Assembly: GCF_001443605.1 (NCBI RefSeq)
Contig: NZ_CP013118.1
Coordinates: forward strand, 4,241,001-4,305,000
Source: Salinivirga cyanobacteriivorans
Lineage (GTDB): Bacteria; Bacteroidota; Bacteroidia; Bacteroidales; Salinivirgaceae
DNA length: 64,000 nucleotides
Direction of reading: 5' to 3'
The position numbers and the translations under genes were made by a program. The first letter of the stretch is position 1, and each line of letters opens with the position of its first letter. Shown here piece by piece: positions 53,849 through 63,945 of the stretch. The notes beneath the pieces are model-generated. The model was given only the letters and a program-made list of their open reading frames with translations. It was not told the DNA's origin and did no database searches.

Positions 53849-56377
53849 TTATATCTTAATACCTAATACCAATATATCGTCGATTTGTTCATTCTGGCCT
53901 TTCCATTCATCAAATGTACGAATTAATATATTTTTCTGTATAGACAATTCCATGTTTTGTATTTCTGAGAGCTTATTTTTAAACTGCACAGACTTAAATT
54001 TTTTAGTTTTTGGACCTCCAAATTGGTCGACAATGCCGTCTGTAAACAGATACAAGGTATCGTTGGGTTCAAGGGTCCACTTTTTTGAGGTGAATTTTTT
54101 CTGATTTTTATGACCTAGTCGGCCTACTGAACGTTTAGTCCCGGCAATTTCAATTAGTTCTCCATCTCTAAAAATAATTAACGGCCGTTTTGCACCGCTT
54201 ACCTCCACCTCATGCATTTTTTTATCAAATTTCAGCAAAATCAGGTCCATTCCGCTACCTTCAATTTCCGGCGATGAGTGTGTGGCCTCTTTAATGTGCA
54301 AATCTATGTGATCGAGTATTTCAGATGGGTTGGTGATTTTTTGCTCTAATACTGCAGAGCGCAAAGCATTGTAGCCAAGCATACTCATAAAAGCACCTGG
54401 GACTCCATGGCCGGTGCAGTCTATAACAGCCAGGTAAATAGCGTCTGGGCTTGTTTCTCCGAAGTAGAAATCGCCACTTACAATGTCTTTTGGCCGGTAA
54501 AATATGAAATAATCATTAAAAAACTGGCTGAAGAAATCTTCTGATGGGAAAATACTTTTTTGAATATATTGTGCATAGTTAATGCTATCTTTAATATTGT
54601 TTTGCTGTATCTCCAGCTCGTTTTTTTGTTTTTCGATTTGCTTAAGTTGTGCTGCAATTTCATCGTTTTGTGATTGAATCTCTTCTTTTTGTTCTGTTAT
54701 TTCAGCATTGTATACTTTTAGTTTTTTATTGGCTCTGCGTTTGGACAAAAATGCATAAAAACTAATGACGACCAGCAGCAGTAAAAGAAAACCACCTCCA
54801 ATGGCAACATTTCTAACAAGGGTGACATTTTTTATTTTAATTCGCTGTGCCGTATTTTCCAGTTCTTTCAGTTTGTTTTTGGACGATAACAGAAGAATTT
54901 CTTTTTCCTTTTGTTTTAGTTGATATTGTTTTTCCAGTTCTGCTATATTTTTTAGTGTCTCTTTCGTGAATATAGAATCTCCCATCTCCTGGTAGCGTTC
55001 ATAGTAGCTTAATGCGTTGCGGTATTGTCTTAATTTTTTAAAATTTTTGTAGTACTCTAAATAAATTCTTTGCTTCAATTTAAAAGAATTTGTTTGCGCT
55101 GCTTTTTTGTTTGCTTCATTAAGTATGTTAAGAGCTGTACGGTACTGCCTTTTTGCATTGTAAAGTTTGCTGTACGATATCAGTGCATTTGACATCAGGT
55201 ACATGTTGTCTTTTTCTTTGGCCAGTTGTATAGTTTCTGCAAGAAGTTTCCTGGCTTTTTCAAATTCCTTCTGTTTGATTAAAAACTGGGCATAGTTTAT
55301 ATTGACAGTAATATACTCCTTAAAGAGTTTGGTTTTATGGAAATGCTCCTGCGACTTTTTATAATAAGTTTCTGCCTGCTTAATGTTTCCTGCCAGGTCA
55401 TTAATATCAGCCAGGTTGTTGTATATCCGGGCCAGGGTATTAGCATCTTCATCTTCATCCAGGTATTTAATGGCTTTTTCATAATGTAAAATCGCCTCCT
55501 TATTTTTTTGCCAGAGTGCATACAAATTACCTAAAGCATTATAAACTTTACTTATTTCTTCTGGCTTCTTCAATAATTCATAAATTTCAAAGGAGGCCAG
55601 GAAATACTCCATACTTTTTTCGAGTTCGTGCATCTTTCTGTAGTTCCTGGCAAGGTTGTAATATCTTAAAGCAATATCAGCCGAGTCTTTAAGATACCGG
55701 CTAATGGCTAGCGATTGCCGGTAGTACTCTTCTGCCTTTTGGTATTCTTCGTAATTGGCATAAATATTTCCGATATTATTAAGTGTGGATGATACGGAAG
55801 ATGAGTCACTGAAATTTCGTTTTAATTGAAGCGCTTTTAAATAGTATTCAAGTGCTTTCTCATTATCCAATTTTAGTTCATAGATATATCCTAAATTATG
55901 GTATGTTTTAGCCACTGATAATTGATCATCTTTTTTTTGAGCATTTTCAATGCTTTCCTGAAGCAATTCAATGGCTTCGTCGTGTTTGTGCTGACGCAGC
56001 ATCACAATTCCCAGGTTATTGAGCGTTGCATCTATGCCTTTTAAGTGATCGGCTTCCCTGTATATCTCCAGCGCTGCTTTATAGTGCCTTTCAGCCTTTC
56101 TGTAGTCGCGTTCAAAAATGTAGAGATTTCCTTTGAGCCTTAATGCATTTGCCCTGATTGTATCTTTTCCGTTTTCCGGAGATTTATTAATAATATAATC
56201 TAAAAAGTAAAGTGCTGAATCGTTTTTTTGGTCATACCAGTATTTTGCCAGAAAATAGGCGTTTTTATGTTTTTCTTCTCCTTCTGAATTTAAAAATATC
56301 TGGTTCAGGCTATCTATATTTTGGGCAGAAAGTCCTTTCGAAATCACAAGAATAAGGAGAAGCAATAGTTGTTTCAT
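53849..56377 (-). CDS. TPR-repeat protein with C-terminal SpoIIE-type (PP2C) phosphatase
   Basis: An 842-aa membrane protein. Start ATG 56377 is chosen because it opens the signal peptide ([20 protein letters not shown]); an earlier in-frame start would add 12 residues. About nine to ten tetratricopeptide repeats fill residues 30-480 ([60 protein letters not shown]). A membrane helix at about 530-552 and a Glu/Gln-rich coiled coil ([20 protein letters not shown]) lead into the phosphatase ([48 protein letters not shown]). The family usually dephosphorylates anti-sigma-factor antagonists. No such partner is near. Confidence 0.9.
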   Translation of the reverse strand: MKQLLLLLILVISKGLSAQNIDSLNQIFLNSEGEEKHKNAYFLAKYWYDQKNDSALYFLDYIINKSPENGKDTIRANALRLKGNLYIFERDYRKAERHYKAALEIYREADHLKGIDATLNNLGIVMLRQHKHDEAIELLQESIENAQKKDDQLSVAKTYHNLGYIYELKLDNEKALEYYLKALQLKRNFSDSSSVSSTLNNIGNIYANYEEYQKAEEYYRQSLAISRYLKDSADIALRYYNLARNYRKMHELEKSMEYFLASFEIYELLKKPEEISKVYNALGNLYALWQKNKEAILHYEKAIKYLDEDEDANTLARIYNNLADINDLAGNIKQAETYYKKSQEHFHKTKLFKEYITVNINYAQFLIKQKEFEKARKLLAETIQLAKEKDNMYLMSNALISYSKLYNAKRQYRTALNILNEANKKAAQTNSFKLKQRIYLEYYKNFKKLRQYRNALSYYERYQEMGDSIFTKETLKNIAELEKQYQLKQKEKEILLLSSKNKLKELENTAQRIKIKNVTLVRNVAIGGGFLLLLLVVISFYAFLSKRRANKKLKVYNAEITEQKEEIQSQNDEIAAQLKQIEKQKNELEIQQNNIKDSINYAQYIQKSIFPSEDFFSQFFNDYFIFYRPKDIVSGDFYFGETSPDAIYLAVIDCTGHGVPGAFMSMLGYNALRSAVLEQKITNPSEILDHIDLHIKEATHSSPEIEGSGMDLILLKFDKKMHEVEVSGAKRPLIIFRDGELIEIAGTKRSVGRLGHKNQKKFTSKKWTLEPNDTLYLFTDGIVDQFGGPKTKKFKSVQFKNKLSEIQNMELSIQKNILIRTFDEWKGQNEQIDDILVLGIKI

Positions 56378-56476
56378 TCCGGAAAATACGTTTATTTTTG
56401 AATTTTGATACAATCAGGTTAGCTTTTTTGATTTTGGGAAGCTAAGATACTGAAAAATATAAAAGTCCCCTTGAGA

Positions 56477-57532
56477 ATGGTCAATTCAAAACACAAAATA
56501 GTTGTTGGTTTTAGTGGAGGTGTTGACAGCCTTGTAACCTGTCTGCTACTTAAAAAAAGTGGTTATGAAGTATATGCCGTTACTTTAATTTTTAATAATT
56601 CGTATATATCTCCCGTTTTTCAGGAACATGTTAAAAAGGCTGCGGAATTGCTTAATATCAACCATGAATTTTTTGATGTAAGATCTTCATTCAATAAAGT
56701 GCTTGATTATTTTAAACGGGGATACCTGTCTGGGAAAACCCCAAATCCCTGCGTTTTTTGCAATCAATATGTAAAATGGCCCAAATTGTTTGAATATGAA
56801 GAGCGAGTTGGGGCATCAAAAGTGGCTACCGGTCACTACGCCCAAAAGAAAGCACTCAACGGAAATCTTTTTTTCACAAAAGGCATTGATTCTGAAAAGG
56901 ATCAGAGCTTTTTTTTATGGAGCCTGAAACCTGAACAGGTTGAGCAAATTGAGTTGCCTTTAGGCAAGATGTATAAGGCAGAAGTGAAGGAAATTGCCCA
57001 AAAAAATGGTTTCACAACATTTTCCCGGCAAAAAGAGAGTACAGGGCCATGTTTTACAGGTAAAAACTATCGTCATACTCTGAAAGCTATGCTTAAAGAG
57101 ACTGAAATGCCCGGTAAAGGTAATTTTCTGTCTGAAGAGGGGGAGGTCCTCGGAAGGCATGATGGATATTTGTTTTACACCATTAGCCAACGCAAAGGTA
57201 TGGGCCTGAGCTTTAAAGAAAAAAAATTTGTAAAAAAGCTTATTCCGGAGTCGAACCATGTGGTTTTGGCTCATGCCGGCCGGTTATGGAGCCGGGAATT
57301 TTATTTAAAAAACTGGACGATTCATTATCCACCTGCACTTGAAAACTGTGAAGTGGAGATAAAAATTCGTTACCGAAGCCAAAAAGCAAAAGGGGTTTTG
57401 CGAAAAGACGAAGACAGGCTGCGTGTAGAATTGTCAGCGCCTGAATGGGCCGTAACACCCGGGCAAACAGCAGCTGTTTACATAGATGAATACCTGGTTG
57501 GTGGCGGCTATATTGATGAAGTGAAGAATTAG
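56477..57532 (+). CDS. mnmA: tRNA 2-thiouridine(34) synthase-like protein (MnmA family)
   Basis: A 351-aa ATP-pyrophosphatase that adds sulfur to wobble uridine in tRNA for Lys, Glu and Gln. PP-loop VGFSGGVDSLVTCLLLK; first catalytic Cys in TPNPCVFCNQYVKWP; tRNA contact ATGHYAQK and KDQSFFLW; second Cys in STGPCFTGKNYRH; C-terminal barrels end AVTPGQTAAVYIDEYLVGGG. The ATG at 56477 is chosen over a TTG two codons upstream. Sequence is more divergent than typical MnmA (VGFSGGVDS rather than GMSGGVDS), so it may be the second MnmA-like paralogue found in some Bacteroidota. Confidence 0.8.
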   Translation: MVNSKHKIVVGFSGGVDSLVTCLLLKKSGYEVYAVTLIFNNSYISPVFQEHVKKAAELLNINHEFFDVRSSFNKVLDYFKRGYLSGKTPNPCVFCNQYVKWPKLFEYEERVGASKVATGHYAQKKALNGNLFFTKGIDSEKDQSFFLWSLKPEQVEQIELPLGKMYKAEVKEIAQKNGFTTFSRQKESTGPCFTGKNYRHTLKAMLKETEMPGKGNFLSEEGEVLGRHDGYLFYTISQRKGMGLSFKEKKFVKKLIPESNHVVLAHAGRLWSREFYLKNWTIHYPPALENCEVEIKIRYRSQKAKGVLRKDEDRLRVELSAPEWAVTPGQTAAVYIDEYLVGGGYIDEVKN

Positions 57533-57627
57533 ATGTTTTAATTCAATGATTGGGTGTGTTGTTGAAAAATCGTAGTGGGCCTGGTTGGTAGCATGTTGCT
57601 TTTTTTAGTAATTTGGACAAAAAAAGC

Positions 57628-60207
57628 ATGGGACGTTACTTCTTTATTGTAATCATTTTTACCACGATTGTTTTATCTACAGGCTGTAAGAAAGAACAGC
57701 ATAGTTGGCCCGATATGCACTCCGGCTGGCTTTTTAAAAACGAGCAAGACTCTGCATGGCACTCCGCAACTGTTCCGGGAAGTGTGCAAAGCGACCTGAG
57801 GGCACATCAATTAATTGATCCACCTTTTTATCGCGATAATGAGAAGAATATTCAGTGGATCGACAAAGAGAACTGGATTTATAAAAAGGAATTTATTTTT
57901 CATCGCGATCAACTTAATGGGGAGCAGGGCTGGTTGACTTTTGAAGGGCTCGATACTTATGCAAAGGTTTATTTGAATGATACGTTGATTTGGGCTGCGG
58001 AGAATATGTTTGTAGGCAAATCGGTCAGGGTTGATCCGCTGTTGAAGAACGGTAAAAATATATTAAAAATATTCTTTGAATCTCCCGTAAAGGCTACCCT
58101 GAGATACTATAATCGGTTAAATTATAATTTGCCGGTATCTGCCAACGACAACGATACGCTAGGTGGTATTCCCGGCAAGCGTATCAGTGTGTTTGCACGC
58201 AAGGCCCCGGTTCAATTCGGTTGGGATTTTGCCCCACGCATTCTGACTATGGGCATTTGGCGCCCAGTGCATTTTGAGAAACGCCCTGAAGCCCATATTC
58301 AGCAGATTTCAGTCGACCAGAAAAGTTTGAATGCCGATAGTGCTATTGTAAGTTTTAATGTGAAATTATACAGCGAGGGGCCGCTTAAAAGTGCTCTGAA
58401 ACTAAAAATTAAAGGAGAAGCAGATCGTACTTACCCACTTGAACTCCCTGCCGGCGTATCTGAGCATCGTTTTACAATGAAGATTGATGATCCTGAATTA
58501 TGGTGGCCACGTGGATATGGCGAACAGCACATGTACACGGTTGAGGCTAAACTCTCCCGGGACAAGAACCACGACTATGAACAGTCTGCAAGGTTTGGGT
58601 TGCGAAGTGTTGAACTTGTGCAGAAACCAGACAGTGCAGGGTCATCTTTTTATTTTAAAGTTAATAATACTCCTGTTTTTGCCCGCGGTGCGAACATGGT
58701 ACCGCTGAATATTTTACCTGCCGATGTAACGCAAACAGCAATAAGAGATTTATTGGAAAAAGTAGTCGATGCAAATATGAATATGGTTCGTGTATGGGGC
58801 GGTGGTATTTACCAGCGTAACTACTTTTATGAGCTTTGCGATTCACTTGGCTTATTGGTTTGGCAGGATTTTATGTTTGCCTGTAGCATGGTGCCCGATT
58901 ACCCGGGGTATTTTGAAAATGTAAAGCATGAGGTAAAGTATAATGTAACTCGTTTAAAGAATCACCCGTCAATTGTGGCATGGTGTGGAAATAATGAAGT
59001 GATATCGGCCTGGAATAACTGGGGTTGGGAAAAGCGTGTGGTTCGTAATCAGGGCAGGCGGGTTGCCGATAAAATATACCAAAGTTATGATACATTATTC
59101 CATAGTATAATTCCGGATGTGCTCTCACAGCACGATCCTTACCGGCCTTACTGGTCTTCTTCTCCACAATCTGCACCAGGTGTACCCAAGTCCGATACTT
59201 CAGGAGACCGCCATTACTGGATGGTATGGTGGGGAAAGGCGCCATTTGAAAGTTACCAAACCAATTATGGCAGGTTTATGTCTGAGTACGGCTTCCAATC
59301 TATTCCATCGCTTTCATCGTTAGGGCTGTTTATGCGTGAAGCAGATTTTAGTTTACGCTCTCCGGGTTTCTCAAATCATCAGAAATCTACAGGTGGTAAT
59401 GACCGGCTTATGCACTACCTCGACCGGTACTACACATCAGAGACATCATTCAATAATTACCCATTTTTAACCCAATTGCTTCAGGCACGAGCTATGGAGA
59501 CGGCTATAAGTACGCACCGTAAAAAGAAACCATATTGCATGGGTTCTTTAATGTGGCAACTGAATGATTGCTGGCCGGCGGTATCGTGGTCCATGGTCGA
59601 TTTTTATGGTAAAAAGAAAGCTGCTTATTATGCCATTAAAAAGGCTTTTAATCCCGTTTCCATTTTCGCCGATACGCTTACTCAACCTTTTAGGCTGACC
59701 ATAGTGAATGATGATCCGGATACTGAGGAGGTCCGCTACAAGCTTACTGTTATGGATTTCTATGGTAAGGTGCTCCAGAAGTATACCGATGAAGTTGAGG
59801 TTTCATGCGATTCAAATCTTGTGGTAAATTTTGACCCGGAACTTTTTAAAGGGTTCGATCCCCGCGAAATATTGCTTTATATAGAGTTTAAAGACGATGA
59901 TGGGTGGCATGAGTCTGTACTTACCCTGGTGGATGACAATATGTTGAAACTGCCCCGGTCGCAGTTTACTTATGAGTTGTCAGAAGATGATGAAGGGGCT
60001 ATACTTGAGGTAACATCACCGGTTTTCATAAGATCGATGTTTGTTAATTTTATGCCCTACGATGTGAGTTTTTCAAGCAACTTTGTTGACATGCTGCCTA
60101 ACCGGACCTATGAATTCCAGGTTTCTACCAAAGTTGATTTTAAGCGTTTGGAATCATCCATTCGATTTAAGAATGTGAATGGTATAATTGACGATATACA
60201 GGATTGA
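57628..60207 (+). CDS. GH2 beta-mannosidase, lipoprotein
   Basis: An 859-aa exo-glycosidase. A lipoprotein signal (FIVIIFTTIVLSTGC, lipobox LSTGC) starts at ATG 57628; an in-frame TTG at 57613 is the alternative. GH2 sugar-binding and Ig-like domains precede the barrel. RVWGGGIYQRNYFYELCDSL and WQDFMFACSMVPDYPGYF are the beta-mannosidase signatures. The acid/base is E457 in WCGNNE and the nucleophile is E553 in MSEYGFQS. It releases terminal beta-mannose at the cell envelope. No PUL partner genes (susC/susD) are near. Confidence 0.92.
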   Translation: MGRYFFIVIIFTTIVLSTGCKKEQHSWPDMHSGWLFKNEQDSAWHSATVPGSVQSDLRAHQLIDPPFYRDNEKNIQWIDKENWIYKKEFIFHRDQLNGEQGWLTFEGLDTYAKVYLNDTLIWAAENMFVGKSVRVDPLLKNGKNILKIFFESPVKATLRYYNRLNYNLPVSANDNDTLGGIPGKRISVFARKAPVQFGWDFAPRILTMGIWRPVHFEKRPEAHIQQISVDQKSLNADSAIVSFNVKLYSEGPLKSALKLKIKGEADRTYPLELPAGVSEHRFTMKIDDPELWWPRGYGEQHMYTVEAKLSRDKNHDYEQSARFGLRSVELVQKPDSAGSSFYFKVNNTPVFARGANMVPLNILPADVTQTAIRDLLEKVVDANMNMVRVWGGGIYQRNYFYELCDSLGLLVWQDFMFACSMVPDYPGYFENVKHEVKYNVTRLKNHPSIVAWCGNNEVISAWNNWGWEKRVVRNQGRRVADKIYQSYDTLFHSIIPDVLSQHDPYRPYWSSSPQSAPGVPKSDTSGDRHYWMVWWGKAPFESYQTNYGRFMSEYGFQSIPSLSSLGLFMREADFSLRSPGFSNHQKSTGGNDRLMHYLDRYYTSETSFNNYPFLTQLLQARAMETAISTHRKKKPYCMGSLMWQLNDCWPAVSWSMVDFYGKKKAAYYAIKKAFNPVSIFADTLTQPFRLTIVNDDPDTEEVRYKLTVMDFYGKVLQKYTDEVEVSCDSNLVVNFDPELFKGFDPREILLYIEFKDDDGWHESVLTLVDDNMLKLPRSQFTYELSEDDEGAILEVTSPVFIRSMFVNFMPYDVSFSSNFVDMLPNRTYEFQVSTKVDFKRLESSIRFKNVNGIIDDIQD

Positions 60208-60232
60208 TTTTTCAAGGTATTAGAATAAAAAA

Positions 60233-60254
60233 AGGGCTGTCAAAAGACAACCCT
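60233..60254 (-). terminator. Terminator of cysN
   Basis: AGGGCTGTC-aaaa-GACAACCCT, one mismatch; on the minus strand it is followed by a T-run from the A-run on the left. It lies 22 bases after the cysN stop and also just after the convergent beta-mannosidase. Confidence 0.75.
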
Positions 60255-60275
60255 GTATATAAAATTTAATTTTTG

Positions 60276-61583
60276 CTATTCTTCTGGATCTACCAACATT
60301 CCTGCACCTACGGTATTGTTTGTACCTTCCTCAATCAGGATTAAACTTCCGGTTATTCTGTTGCGGTTGTAGGCATCCCAGTTTAGTGGCTTGGTTGTTT
60401 TTATGGAGATGCGACCGATATCGTTTAGCCCAAAAGCCACACCTTCATCCATAATTTCCAGTTTATTGATGTCAAGTCTGTACTTAATATTGGTGATTTT
60501 ACATTTAACCTCATTGCTGGTATGTTTCAGGATGTATTTTCCACCCGGTGCCATGGGTTTTTCACTCATCCAGGTAATCATCAAATCCATTTCCTGGGTG
60601 CAATGTGTTTTATTATTGGCATCCACAATCATATCGCCACGACTGATGTCTATATCATCTTCCAGTTCAATTGCTACAGAAAGCGGAGGGTAGGCTTCTT
60701 CAAGTTCTTTATCAAAAATTGATACACTTTTAACAGTTGATTCAATTCCCGAGGGCATGATAGCTACTTTGTCGCCTTTTTTAAATACACCACCTGCTAC
60801 ACGACCTGCATAGCCTCTGTAATCATGATATTCATCGCGCAGTGGGCGAATTACGTATTGAACAGGCAGACGCTTGTCTGTATAGTTTTTATCGCTGGTT
60901 ATTTTAAGTGTTTCGAGCAGGTTTAACAATGTGGGGCCCTCGTACCAGGTCATTGTTTCTGATCGAGTTACTACATTGTCGCCTTCTTTGGCACTCATCG
61001 GGATAAAGTGAATATCAGGAATATTCAACTTGTCCGCAACCTTTTGAAAATCGGCTTTTATCTCTTCATAACGTTCCTGTGAAAAATCCACAAGGTCCAT
61101 TTTATTAACGCACAGGAGCACGTGTGGTATTTGCAGGAGGTTTGCTATAAATGCATGCCTTTTGGTTTGTTCGAGTACACCGTTTCGCGCATCGATAAGC
61201 ACAATGGCTGCATTAGCAGTCGAAGCACCGGTTACCATATTCCGTGTATACTGGATGTGTCCCGGTGTATCAGCTATAATGAATTTTCGTTTGGGTGTAG
61301 CAAAATATCTGTACGCTACATCAATGGTGATGCCTTGCTCGCGCTCGGCCCGAAGTCCGTCTGTTAGCAGCGCCAGATTGGTATCTTCGCTACCCATGCG
61401 TTCGCTGGCTTCTTCAATAGAGTCCAGTTGATCTTCGAAAATAGATTTACTATCGTAAAGTAAGCGTCCAATCAATGTGCTTTTCCCATCATCAACACTG
61501 CCGGCTGTAGTAAAGCGCAGCAGTTCCATATCAAGATAGCCTTCTGTCGATTGCGATTGGGTGCTGTAATTTTCGTCTTTCAT
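60276..61583 (-). CDS. cysN: Sulfate adenylyltransferase subunit 1 (GTPase)
   Basis: A 435-aa EF-Tu-like GTPase that drives APS formation by CysD. G1 motif TAGSVDDGKSTLIGRLLYDS, G2/G3 region EREQGITIDVAYR and IIADTPGHIQYTRNM, G4 VNKMDLVD. Length shows no fused APS kinase (CysC) domain. It follows cysD by 53 bases on the same strand. Confidence 0.96.
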   Translation of the reverse strand: MKDENYSTQSQSTEGYLDMELLRFTTAGSVDDGKSTLIGRLLYDSKSIFEDQLDSIEEASERMGSEDTNLALLTDGLRAEREQGITIDVAYRYFATPKRKFIIADTPGHIQYTRNMVTGASTANAAIVLIDARNGVLEQTKRHAFIANLLQIPHVLLCVNKMDLVDFSQERYEEIKADFQKVADKLNIPDIHFIPMSAKEGDNVVTRSETMTWYEGPTLLNLLETLKITSDKNYTDKRLPVQYVIRPLRDEYHDYRGYAGRVAGGVFKKGDKVAIMPSGIESTVKSVSIFDKELEEAYPPLSVAIELEDDIDISRGDMIVDANNKTHCTQEMDLMITWMSEKPMAPGGKYILKHTSNEVKCKITNIKYRLDINKLEIMDEGVAFGLNDIGRISIKTTKPLNWDAYNRNRITGSLILIEEGTNNTVGAGMLVDPEE

Positions 61584-61636
61584 GGTGTTTCATTCAACTG
61601 TTAAAATTAAACTTACATTCCTCCGATGGATTTGAT

Positions 61637-62542
61637 CTAGAAGTATCCATCTTTTTTTCTGTCTTCCATAGCGGCTTCCGATCGCTTGTCGTCAGCTCTG
61701 GCTCCCCGTTCTGTGGTACGGGTTGCAGCTACTTCCTGCACAATTTCTTCCAGTGTTCTGGCTTTTGATTCGGTGAGTCCCGTATTGGTAATATCACCAA
61801 TGGTGCGGCAACGTACTTCTTTCTCAACTACTTCCTCAGAGTCCCTGGTTTTCATAAATGATGCTTCGGCAAGCCATACACCATTTCGTTTGAATACTCT
61901 GCGTTTGTGTGTGAAATAAATGCTCGGAATTTCAATGTTTTCCAATAAAATGTATTGCCAAACGTCCATTTCAGTCCAGTTGCTGATGGGGAATACTCTA
62001 AAGTGTTCGCCCATATTTTTTCTTCCGTTAAACAGGTTCCACAACTCTGGCCGCTGGTTCTTTGGATCCCACTGCCCAAAATCGTCACGGTGTGAGAAGA
62101 ACCGTTCTTTGGCACGGGCTTTTTCTTCATCCCTGCGGCCGCCACCCATAGCTGCATCTAATTGCTCTTCTTCGATTCCGTCAAGTAGTGTTACTGTTTG
62201 CAATACATTGCGACTGGCATCGTATCCGGTTTCTTCAACAACTTTTCCTGCGTCAATTGTATCCTGTACATATTTAACCAGCATTTTTGTGCCGGTTTCT
62301 TTTGCCAATCTATCCCGAAATTCAATTGTTTCGTCGAAATTATGCCCTGTATCAATGTGCATTAAAGGGAATGGTACCCTTGCCGGCCAAAATGCTTTTC
62401 TTGCTAAATGAAACATGACAATAGAATCTTTCCCTCCAGAGAACAGCATTGCAGGCCGGTCGAACTGTGCTGCTACTTCACGGATTACAAAAATCGATTC
62501 TGCCTCTAACTCCCTTAAGTGTTTAACTGCGTATTTTTCCAT
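61637..62542 (-). CDS. cysD: Sulfate adenylyltransferase subunit 2
   Basis: A 301-aa PP-loop adenylyltransferase that makes APS from sulfate and ATP. PP-loop RPAMLFSGGKDSIVMFHLAR, LMHIDTGHNFDETIEFRDRL, MGGGRRDEEKARAKERFFSH and FPISNWTEMDVWQYI are diagnostic. The ATG at 62542 is chosen: it gives the family's usual start MEKYAVKHLRELE and normal length, while the alternative TTG at 62584 lies inside the promoter -7 box. It leads cysD-cysN, divergent from cysH. Confidence 0.96.
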   Translation of the reverse strand: MEKYAVKHLRELEAESIFVIREVAAQFDRPAMLFSGGKDSIVMFHLARKAFWPARVPFPLMHIDTGHNFDETIEFRDRLAKETGTKMLVKYVQDTIDAGKVVEETGYDASRNVLQTVTLLDGIEEEQLDAAMGGGRRDEEKARAKERFFSHRDDFGQWDPKNQRPELWNLFNGRKNMGEHFRVFPISNWTEMDVWQYILLENIEIPSIYFTHKRRVFKRNGVWLAEASFMKTRDSEEVVEKEVRCRTIGDITNTGLTESKARTLEEIVQEVAATRTTERGARADDKRSEAAMEDRKKDGYF

Positions 62543-62583
62543 AAGTCGTTTTAAAATTGTAACTATGGCTGATTTAAGATCCA

Positions 62584-62591
62584 CAAAAGTA
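62584..62591 (-). promoter_or_regulatory. Promoter -7 element of cysDN
   Basis: On the minus strand this reads TACTTTTG, a TAnnTTTG match 41 bases before the cysD ATG at 62542. No TTG box at the usual spacing. Confidence 0.5.
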
Positions 62592-62650
62592 AAAAAAAAA
62601 TGTGTACGGCGAAAATTCCTGTCTGAATTAGCTTAAATTTTAGGAATTGA

Positions 62651-62658
62651 GTATTTTT
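62651..62658 (+). promoter_or_regulatory. Promoter -7 element of cysH
   Basis: TATTTTTG fits TAnnTTTG and gives a leader of about 115 bases before the cysH ATG at 62783. No known sulfur riboswitch was recognised in it. Confidence 0.45.
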
Positions 62659-62782
62659 GCACCAACCTTGTAGACAATTAAAAACCAGAAATCGCCAACT
62701 GTTTAGTGCTGCTTGTAAATAAAAATCTTTTGCTAAAATAGATTTTCTTGCGATTTTAGTGGTTTAATGATACACTTAAATT

Positions 62783-63538
62783 ATGGATAGAAAAGAAATT
62801 GAACGTGTAAATGAAAAACTGGCTAAAGCTGATGCGCGCGAGACATTGGATTGGGCCATTGAGCGATTTGGTGCAGATTTAGTGCTATCTTCCAGTATGG
62901 GAGCAGAAGACCAGGTGCTTACTGATATGTTGATGAAGAAAGCACCTTCTGTTGAAGTATTTACACTTGATACCGGACGGCTATTTCCCGAAACTTATCA
63001 ACTGATAGATGAAACAAACGAATTTTATAAAACTAAAATTAAAATCTATTTTCCCGATTACAAACAGGTAGAGGAGATGGTTAATAATAAAGGCGTCAAC
63101 CTGTTTTATCACTCTGTTGAAAACAGAAAGATGTGCTGCCACATCAGGAAAATTGAACCCCTTAAGCGTGCATTTTCAGGACGAAAAGCCTGGATTAGCG
63201 GACTCAGACGCGAGCAATCCATCACACGTACTGAAGTGCAAAGAGTAGAGTGGGATGAGGCCAACGGACTGGTTAAAATAAATCCACTCATTGACTGGAA
63301 GGAAGATCAGGTATGGGATTATATTACAGTGAATCATGTACCTTATCATAAATTGCACGACAAAGGTTATCCGAGTATAGGTTGCCAGCCATGTACCAGA
63401 GCTGTTAAACCCGGAGAAGATGTGCGTGCCGGACGTTGGTGGTGGGAAGATCCTGAGCATAAAGAGTGTGGTTTACATGTACAAGATGACCTGAAAACAG
63501 AAGTCTCGTTTGATTTCAAAAACCTTGATAAGAAATGA
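62783..63538 (+). CDS. cysH: Phosphoadenylyl/adenylyl-sulfate reductase (iron-sulfur APS reductase type)
   Basis: A 251-aa thioredoxin-dependent reductase that turns activated sulfate into sulfite. PP-loop-like LVLSSSMGAEDQVLTDM, LDTGRLFPETYQL, then C118-C119 in RKMCCHIRKIEPL and C201/C204 in GCQPCTRAVKPGEDVRAGRW, the four ligands of the [4Fe-4S] cluster of APS reductases, and the catalytic Cys in KECGLH. The cluster motifs and the absence of CysC suggest APS, not PAPS, as substrate. It overlaps the next gene by 4 bases (ATGA). Confidence 0.93.
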   Translation: MDRKEIERVNEKLAKADARETLDWAIERFGADLVLSSSMGAEDQVLTDMLMKKAPSVEVFTLDTGRLFPETYQLIDETNEFYKTKIKIYFPDYKQVEEMVNNKGVNLFYHSVENRKMCCHIRKIEPLKRAFSGRKAWISGLRREQSITRTEVQRVEWDEANGLVKINPLIDWKEDQVWDYITVNHVPYHKLHDKGYPSIGCQPCTRAVKPGEDVRAGRWWWEDPEHKECGLHVQDDLKTEVSFDFKNLDKK

Positions 63539-63945
63539 TACACTCCAAAGAATTTACGGTAAGTGGAGGAGGTCGTGGATTTCATCTCATTACAAGGCAG
63601 GTGGAGAAAGCCCTGGGTGATTTACCTGAACAGGGATTTTTACATCTGTTTCTGCGACATACTTCAGCCGGACTTACCATAAATGAGAATGCAGACCCTT
63701 CGGTTAGGGACGATTTTGAGACTTTTTTCAATCATATGGTACCTGAGAATTTCCCTGACTTTACACATACCATGGAAGGATCTGATGATATGCCCGCCCA
63801 CATCAAAACCAGTCTCGTTGGTAATGAGGTTACTATTCCCATACGCAATGGTAAACTCGATATGGGGACGTGGCAGGGTATTTATCTTTGTGAATTCAGA
63901 AACCGCGGAGGACACCGGCGGATTACAGCTACTGTTTTTAGTTAG
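63535..63945 (+). CDS. YjbQ-family secondary thiamine-phosphate synthase-like protein
   Basis: A 136-aa protein of the YjbQ/UPF0047 family. Signatures are FLHLFLRHTSAGLTINENAD, a long DSDVRDDF-like region (PSVRDDFETFFNHMVP), and the C-terminal GKLDMGTWQGIYLCEFRNRG. Some members show weak thiamine-phosphate synthase activity, but the true role is unsettled. It is translationally coupled to cysH (ATGA overlap), so it is probably co-expressed with sulfate reduction. Confidence 0.88.
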   Translation: MIHSKEFTVSGGGRGFHLITRQVEKALGDLPEQGFLHLFLRHTSAGLTINENADPSVRDDFETFFNHMVPENFPDFTHTMEGSDDMPAHIKTSLVGNEVTIPIRNGKLDMGTWQGIYLCEFRNRGGHRRITATVFS

